Assembly (NCBI GenBank): GCA_030536295.1
Contig: JAUNQH010000008.1
Location: 1-53,872, forward strand
Length of the DNA stretch: 53,872 bases
Source: Clostridia bacterium
GTDB taxonomy: Bacteria; Bacillota; Clostridia; Christensenellales; Aristaeellaceae
Direction: 5' to 3'
Both the position numbers and the translations under genes were made by a program. How positions within the stretch are numbered: the stretch's first letter is position 1; each line of letters opens with the position of its first letter. The notes under the pieces are model-generated. The model made no database searches. It had not been told where the DNA came from and saw only the letters and a program-made list of their open reading frames with translations. Positions 49,397 through 53,872 of the stretch are shown here, piece by piece.

Positions 49397-51352
49397 TCAG
49401 TCATCATTAAGCTCTTCGAAATTTCCTGTTGTATCCGTTTCAAGAAGCGGATCACCGTAGTACGCGCTCATGATCGCCTGACTCCAGGTGACGCCGGATG
49501 TGATGGCGTAGTCCTGCAGGATGGGCGTATAGAAATCAAAGTATGTGTTGCAGTAGACAGGGATCATGGGAAGCACTTCAGCAAAGGTCTCCTCAAAGGA
49601 GACCCACTTCCCGAGATATCCCAGGAAGTCGCCGGGTTCCGTACGCGCCATATCCGCCGCTTTCTCATACAGCGCCGTATCCGCGATCGCGGTACGGTTG
49701 CCCACACCGGTCTGCGCGTCGGCGGGATCGAATTCCGGGGTCGGATCGAACACAACTTCGTAGTTGGTGGCCAGATAGATCATATCCCAGTTGCGTTCCG
49801 CCCGGCGGTCATACTGCTCCAGCAGCTCCGTCCAGGGAACGGGAACAAGCTGTACAAGGATGCCCGCGTCAGCCAGATAGGGGAGGAAGTGCTTTTCCAG
49901 CAGTTCTCCGATCTGATTGCCTTCGGGGTAGGCCAGTGTAAGATCCAGTGCCCGGAGTTCACCGGCGATCTCTTTGCACCGGACATCATCGGATTCCGGG
50001 TCAAAGGCTTCGCCGTTTCTGTTCAGCGTCCAGCCGGCTTCCTCCAGCAGGGTGACCGCTTTCTGATGATCGGGATCGTATACGGTAACATTGTCCAGTG
50101 TCATTTCTTCCAGCAGCGCGCTGTTTTCATCGTATTCCGCGAGCTCTTCTTCCGACGCGTCTTCCGCGGGTTCGTCAAAGGGCTTCACGAGACCGCTGAC
50201 CGCCATATACATCCACTGACCGATGCCGTAATAGCCGTCGGCGCGCAGGGCGTAATTGCCGGAATAGTCGGAAACGAGCGCGTCCTTGTCCAGACAGTAA
50301 GCGATGGCTTTGCGGATACTGCTGTCGCTGACGGTGTCCTTTTCGCACATGAAAGCGATGTAGCTTTCACCGGTGCGGGGATAGGCCTGCATACGGGCGG
50401 TATCCGAGGTGACCAGTTTCAGACCGTCATCGATCGTATCGGCGCGGACGCATTTGTTCAGCAGACCGAACTCGCCGTCTGCCAGCTTGCCGATCATCGT
50501 ATCGTTATCAGCCAGCGTATAGATCAGGCGGGGGATGCCCGGCAGTCTGCCGTCCGTATCGCCTTTGAAGTACGGGTTTGCTTCAAATATGGCGGTCGTT
50601 CCGTCAAATGAGGTCAGGGTGTAGGGTCCGCTCACGACCTGCGGGTGAGTGAGGTAACCGGTCTCCTCATCCAGCAGGGCGGCGCGGAGTGCTTCGACAG
50701 ACGGCGCGTTTTTGAGATACGCGCCGCTGCCGTCGTCCGTGATCTCCGTATCCGGAGCCAGCAGTGATGCCGGCATCGGGTCGCACATCAGCAGACCGAG
50801 TTCATAGAAGAAAGGCACGTAGTCGGCGGTGACTGTAAGCTTCAGCGTATCCTCACCGATGATCCGGATGCCGGTCACAGTGTCGGCATTGCCTTCGGCC
50901 CAGTCGCGGAGACCGGCGATCCAGCCGTAATGGTTCGTGCTTCCGCTGAGCTCCCCGATCTGGGGCATGACACTCAGCATCAGCGCGAAGGCATAGTCCG
51001 CGGCGGTGATACGTGTGCCGTCCGACCAGAGCAGGTCGTCATAAAGAGTGATCCAGTAACTGCGGCTGCCGTCCTTGTTATTGACCGCGGAGATGCCGGT
51101 CACCGCGTTTTCCGCGGGTTTGAAATTGCAGAGTCCTTCGTCCCAGTCGATCAGATTGTAGCCGCAAAGCAGGGCTTTTACGTCCAGATCGGCGGTATTG
51201 TTGCCCCAAAGGGTCGTTGTGAAGTTTCCGCTCAGCTGTGTGGTGTTGCCCACTGTCAGCTCATCCGGAAAGACGCTTTCCTCACCGGCGGCGGAGACAC
51301 AGACCGCCGACATCAGAACAAGTGCCAGAAAAACAGAGAGTAAACGTTTCAT
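49397..51352 (-). CDS. ABC transporter substrate-binding protein, family 5 (peptide type)
   Basis: 651 residues, somewhat longer than OppA/DppA (about 540). Signal peptide about 1-23 with no good lipobox (the Cys at 18 is preceded by SAV). Family-5 features: SYWITLYDDLLWSDGTRITA, SDSSIRKAIAYCLDKDALV, YDPDHQKAVTLLEEAGW and VPWTELLEQYDRR. It should bind oligopeptides or a similar ligand. The start at 51352 (AAAGGGG upstream) is preferred to 51376, which overlaps the previous gene and lacks a site. No permease or ATPase genes follow; the only neighbour is the repeat protein 16 bases upstream, with which it is co-transcribed. Confidence 0.88.
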   Translation of the reverse strand: MKRLLSVFLALVLMSAVCVSAAGEESVFPDELTVGNTTQLSGNFTTTLWGNNTADLDVKALLCGYNLIDWDEGLCNFKPAENAVTGISAVNNKDGSRSYWITLYDDLLWSDGTRITAADYAFALMLSVMPQIGELSGSTNHYGWIAGLRDWAEGNADTVTGIRIIGEDTLKLTVTADYVPFFYELGLLMCDPMPASLLAPDTEITDDGSGAYLKNAPSVEALRAALLDEETGYLTHPQVVSGPYTLTSFDGTTAIFEANPYFKGDTDGRLPGIPRLIYTLADNDTMIGKLADGEFGLLNKCVRADTIDDGLKLVTSDTARMQAYPRTGESYIAFMCEKDTVSDSSIRKAIAYCLDKDALVSDYSGNYALRADGYYGIGQWMYMAVSGLVKPFDEPAEDASEEELAEYDENSALLEEMTLDNVTVYDPDHQKAVTLLEEAGWTLNRNGEAFDPESDDVRCKEIAGELRALDLTLAYPEGNQIGELLEKHFLPYLADAGILVQLVPVPWTELLEQYDRRAERNWDMIYLATNYEVVFDPTPEFDPADAQTGVGNRTAIADTALYEKAADMARTEPGDFLGYLGKWVSFEETFAEVLPMIPVYCNTYFDFYTPILQDYAITSGVTWSQAIMSAYYGDPLLETDTTGNFEELNDD

Positions 51353-51368
51353 CAGCGGCACCCCTTTC

Positions 51369-53872
51369 TCATTCATAGCAGTCGCCGGCGTTCACGTTAA
51401 GTCCGCCGATACCCATGGGCGTGTCGTAATCGGTAATGGTTACAAGATCGTCGCCGGGCTTGAAGTAGATGACCGTGATCACGGTATCGTGTCCGGGCAT
51501 ATCGCCTTCGACGACTTCCGTTACGGTGATATACCCCTCAACATCCGGGGATTCCACTTCGTAATGATCGCCGGTCTTATGGGTCTCGGTATGCGGGTCA
51601 TGGACCGGGTCACCGTCCTCATCCACATAACGGATGATCAGCTGATGCTCCGCCGGTGTATAGATGACGTCAAACACCAGATCGCGCGTTCCCATGGTTC
51701 CCTCAACGATGCGGATATCGACCGTATAGCCGGGGATGACAGGGCTGGGGATATGGTACTCTTCACCTTCGTCATAGAGCGCGACCGCATCGGGATGGAT
51801 AGGCCGGCCGCCGATCTTTTCCTCCCAGTAGTGTACGGTGATCTTGTGCACGGGGATGACTCTCAGGGTACCGATATCCTCATCGGCGATGTAGTAATCC
51901 TCCGGATCGGCGGTTCCGTCAAAGTCCAGCGTGTAGTCATTGTCGCTGCTGCCGACTTCCGTCTGGCTGCCGGTGACTTTGAACGTGTAGGTCTCGCCCT
52001 CTGCGAAGCCTTCCACCTTGCCGCCCGCGGTCAGGGGTTCTCCGTCATAGACCTTGGTCGCGCTTTCCGTGACGATGATCAGCGGAGCGGGGGTAATGGT
52101 CAGGTCGCCGAATGTGGTGGTGACTTCGGGATAATAGTCCGGGTTCTCCACGGTCCAGGTGAAGGTGTTGTCGCCTTCTTCTTTCGTTTCGCCGACATGG
52201 GTGACGGTGGCGTCATCGTCAGGCGTTACGGTGATCTTGTCGCCGGTGGGCAGCGTGCCGGTGAAGGAACCGTCGCTTTCGCGGGTCATGGGCACATCCT
52301 CGCCGCCGTAGGTCACGATGACGGTATCGGTCTGATGCGGCTCTCCGTCGTAGGTCCATTCGCCGTCGGGGGTCCTGATGGTGATCTCCTGCGGAGTGAC
52401 CGTCAGGGTACCGATATCCTCATCGGCGATGTAGTAATCCTCCGGATCGGCGGTGCCGTCAAAGATCAGTTCGTAGGTGTTGTCGCTTTCGCCGGGCACG
52501 GTCTGGCTGCCGGTGGTATCAAAGGAGTAAGTGTCACCGTCGGCAAAGCCTTCCACCTTGCCGCCCGCGGTCAGGGGCTCTCCGTCATAGCCCTTCTCAT
52601 CGCTGTCCGTGACGATGATCAGCGGAGCGGGGGTAATGGTCAGGTCGCCGAATGTGGTGGTGACTTCGGGATAATAGTCCGGGTTCTCCACGGTCCAGGT
52701 GAAGGTGTTGTCGCCTTCTTCTTTCGTTTCGCCGACATGGGTGACGGTGGCGTCATCGTCAGGCGTTACGGTGATCTTGTCGCCGGTGGGCAGCGTGCCG
52801 GTGAAGGAACCGTCGCTTTCGCGGGTCATGGGCACATCCTCGCCGCCGTAGGTCACGATGACGGTATCGGTCTGATGCGGCTCTCCGTCGTAGGTCCATT
52901 CGCCGTCGGGGGTCCTGATGGTGATCTCCTGCGGAGTGACCGTCAGGGTACCGATATCCTCATCGGCGATGTAGTAATCCTCCGGATCGGCGGTGCCGTC
53001 AAAGGTCAGCTCGTAGGTGTTGTCGCTTTCGCCGGGCACGGTCTGGCTGCCGGTAGGTTCGAAGGTATAGGTCTCACCATCCATAAAGCCTTCCACCTTG
53101 CCGCCCGCGGTCAGAGGCTCTCCGTCATAGCTCTTCTCATCGCTGTCCGTGGTCACGGTCAGGGGTGCGGGATCGATGGTCAGGTCGCCGTATTTGGCCG
53201 TTGTGCTGTCTTTGTAGAGACCGGTCTTGTCGGTGCTGTCGGAACCCTTGACAGACCATGTGAAGGTGTTGTTTCCGGTCTTGCCTTCCGTTTCGGAAAC
53301 GTGGGTGACGGTGGCCGCAGCGTCAGGCGTTACGGTCAGCACATCGCCGCTGCCGAGGGAGCCGGTGAAGGTGCCGTCGGTGCCTCTGGTCATGGTGACC
53401 GTTTCGCCGCCGTAGGTCACGGTGATGGTCTCGGTCTGATGACCGGTGCCGTCATAGGTCCATTCGCCGTCGGGGGATTCGATGGTCAGCGTCAGGGGCT
53501 TGACGGTCAGGGTGCCGCAGTTTTCCGTAATGGTGTAGTCGTTCAGATCAGTGCCGTCCTTGGCTTTGTAGTCGAAGGTGTTGTCACTGCCGCCGACCGC
53601 GGTCTGACTTCCGGTGAAGGTGACTTCAACACCTTCGCCGTCCATCCAGCCGGAGTCTGTGGTCAGACCGCTGGGCTGCTTGTCCGCGGCGGGTACGCCC
53701 TCATTCGTCAGTGCGGTGCCGTCATAGTCCTTTTCGGCGCTGCCGCTGATGAGGGTGACGGGGGCGGGGTTGACGGTCAGGTCGCCATACGCGACGGATG
53801 TTGTTTTTGCGTAGAGCCCGGTCTTGTCGGTGCTGTCGGAACCCTTGACAGACCATGTGAAGGTGTTGTTTC
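51369..53872 (-). CDS. Large surface protein: YDG/MBG-type repeats and C-terminal MucBP-like domains (5' end missing)
   Basis: At least 833 residues; the frame is open to the window edge, so the N terminus is missing. The visible part alternates two small beta domains: one with SYDGEPLTAGGKVEGF and DPEDYYIADEDIGTLTV (YDG-like), one with GEWTYDGEPHQTDTVIVTYGG (MBG-like). The pair repeats about every 180 residues. The C terminus has two MucBP-like domains (ITVHYWEEKIGG, then LIIRYVDEDGDPV). There is no LPxTG or membrane anchor; the chain ends in a short tail with a lone Cys (NAGDCYE). The stop is 16 bases before the binding-protein start. Probably an adhesin or surface scaffold. Confidence 0.85.
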   Translation of the reverse strand, partial: NNTFTWSVKGSDSTDKTGLYAKTTSVAYGDLTVNPAPVTLISGSAEKDYDGTALTNEGVPAADKQPSGLTTDSGWMDGEGVEVTFTGSQTAVGGSDNTFDYKAKDGTDLNDYTITENCGTLTVKPLTLTIESPDGEWTYDGTGHQTETITVTYGGETVTMTRGTDGTFTGSLGSGDVLTVTPDAAATVTHVSETEGKTGNNTFTWSVKGSDSTDKTGLYKDSTTAKYGDLTIDPAPLTVTTDSDEKSYDGEPLTAGGKVEGFMDGETYTFEPTGSQTVPGESDNTYELTFDGTADPEDYYIADEDIGTLTVTPQEITIRTPDGEWTYDGEPHQTDTVIVTYGGEDVPMTRESDGSFTGTLPTGDKITVTPDDDATVTHVGETKEEGDNTFTWTVENPDYYPEVTTTFGDLTITPAPLIIVTDSDEKGYDGEPLTAGGKVEGFADGDTYSFDTTGSQTVPGESDNTYELIFDGTADPEDYYIADEDIGTLTVTPQEITIRTPDGEWTYDGEPHQTDTVIVTYGGEDVPMTRESDGSFTGTLPTGDKITVTPDDDATVTHVGETKEEGDNTFTWTVENPDYYPEVTTTFGDLTITPAPLIIVTESATKVYDGEPLTAGGKVEGFAEGETYTFKVTGSQTEVGSSDNDYTLDFDGTADPEDYYIADEDIGTLRVIPVHKITVHYWEEKIGGRPIHPDAVALYDEGEEYHIPSPVIPGYTVDIRIVEGTMGTRDLVFDVIYTPAEHQLIIRYVDEDGDPVHDPHTETHKTGDHYEVESPDVEGYITVTEVVEGDMPGHDTVITVIYFKPGDDLVTITDYDTPMGIGGLNVNAGDCYE
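52066..52464 (-). repeat. 399-bp exact repeat, copy 1
   Basis: Identical base for base to 52606-53004, inside the repeat protein. Period 540 bp (180 residues). The flanks are similar but diverged. Confidence 0.92.
52606..53004 (-). repeat. 399-bp exact repeat, copy 2
   Basis: Identical to 52066-52464. A third, partial and more diverged unit covers about 51866-52025, and a fourth about 53106-53600. Confidence 0.92.

Noticed and set aside
52066-53004. Possible CRISPR or transposon from the strong repeats
   Set aside because: The repeats are 399-540 bp, in frame, and encode protein domains; there are no short spacers or transposase.

Overview
The window looks like chromosome of a strictly anaerobic, fairly GC-rich Firmicute (Clostridia; a gut or rumen lineage is my best guess). 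The signs are strong GGAGG ribosome-binding sites, sigma-A type promoters (many with an extended TGn -10), intrinsic terminators between most units, rubrerythrin, a ferredoxin:thioredoxin reductase-like protein, NagA and GH2 sugar enzymes, and many small secreted proteins with AxA signal peptides. I saw no rRNA, tRNA, CRISPR array, prophage or insertion sequence. The lineage is inferred from gene content only.

Layout. 1-142: edge of an RHS/YD-repeat gene or fragment (-). 431-3430: esterase, Nudix, Eis-like acetyltransferase and family-4 uracil-DNA glycosylase in one unit. 3561-7086: heterodimeric ABC exporter. 7153-11142: PfkB kinase, two GNAT genes and sn-glycerol-1-phosphate dehydrogenase. 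11190-13790 (-): MATE pump, a double-glycine-leader peptide with a zinc-ribbon cargo, and a secreted cystatin-like protein. 14121-15844: TRIC/UPF0126 membrane protein and NagA. 15923-19294 (-): large GH2 enzyme behind an operator-like inverted repeat. 19525-19761: a second double-glycine-leader peptide, with a LysM cargo. 19873-26011: two-component system, then DnaK, DUF5685, a short DnaJ-like protein and a membrane zinc-ribbon protein. 26114-27326: FTR-like protein, thioredoxin and rubrerythrin, a redox operon. 27495-33360: an envelope-facing island with an M14 peptidase, a transmembrane Ser/Thr kinase, secreted SH3 proteins and a TlpA-like protein. 33420-38879: CAT-like acetyltransferase, secreted repeat protein, ZIP transporter, C26 amidotransferase, a fused P-loop kinase and a Nudix enzyme. 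38952-45172 (-): complete ABC importer (DUF3798 binding protein, double ATPase, two permeases). 45345-47279 (-): Tet(M)-like GTPase. 47513-49215: polysaccharide deacetylase-like protein and a secreted protein. 49397-53872 (-): peptide-type binding protein behind a repeat-rich surface protein that runs off the window.

Points that may be new: two unlinked small proteins share one double-glycine export leader but carry non-bacteriocin cargo (zinc ribbon, LysM); two unlinked secreted proteins share an undescribed C-terminal domain, one of them joined to a cystatin-like QVVAG domain; the kinase/SH3 operon is flanked by two genes with near-matching promoters built on AATCCGGATT; and the DUF3798 importer pairs a soluble, cysteine-rich binding protein with a permease carrying an external insert of about 290 residues. 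Functions are read from motifs. No database search was run.
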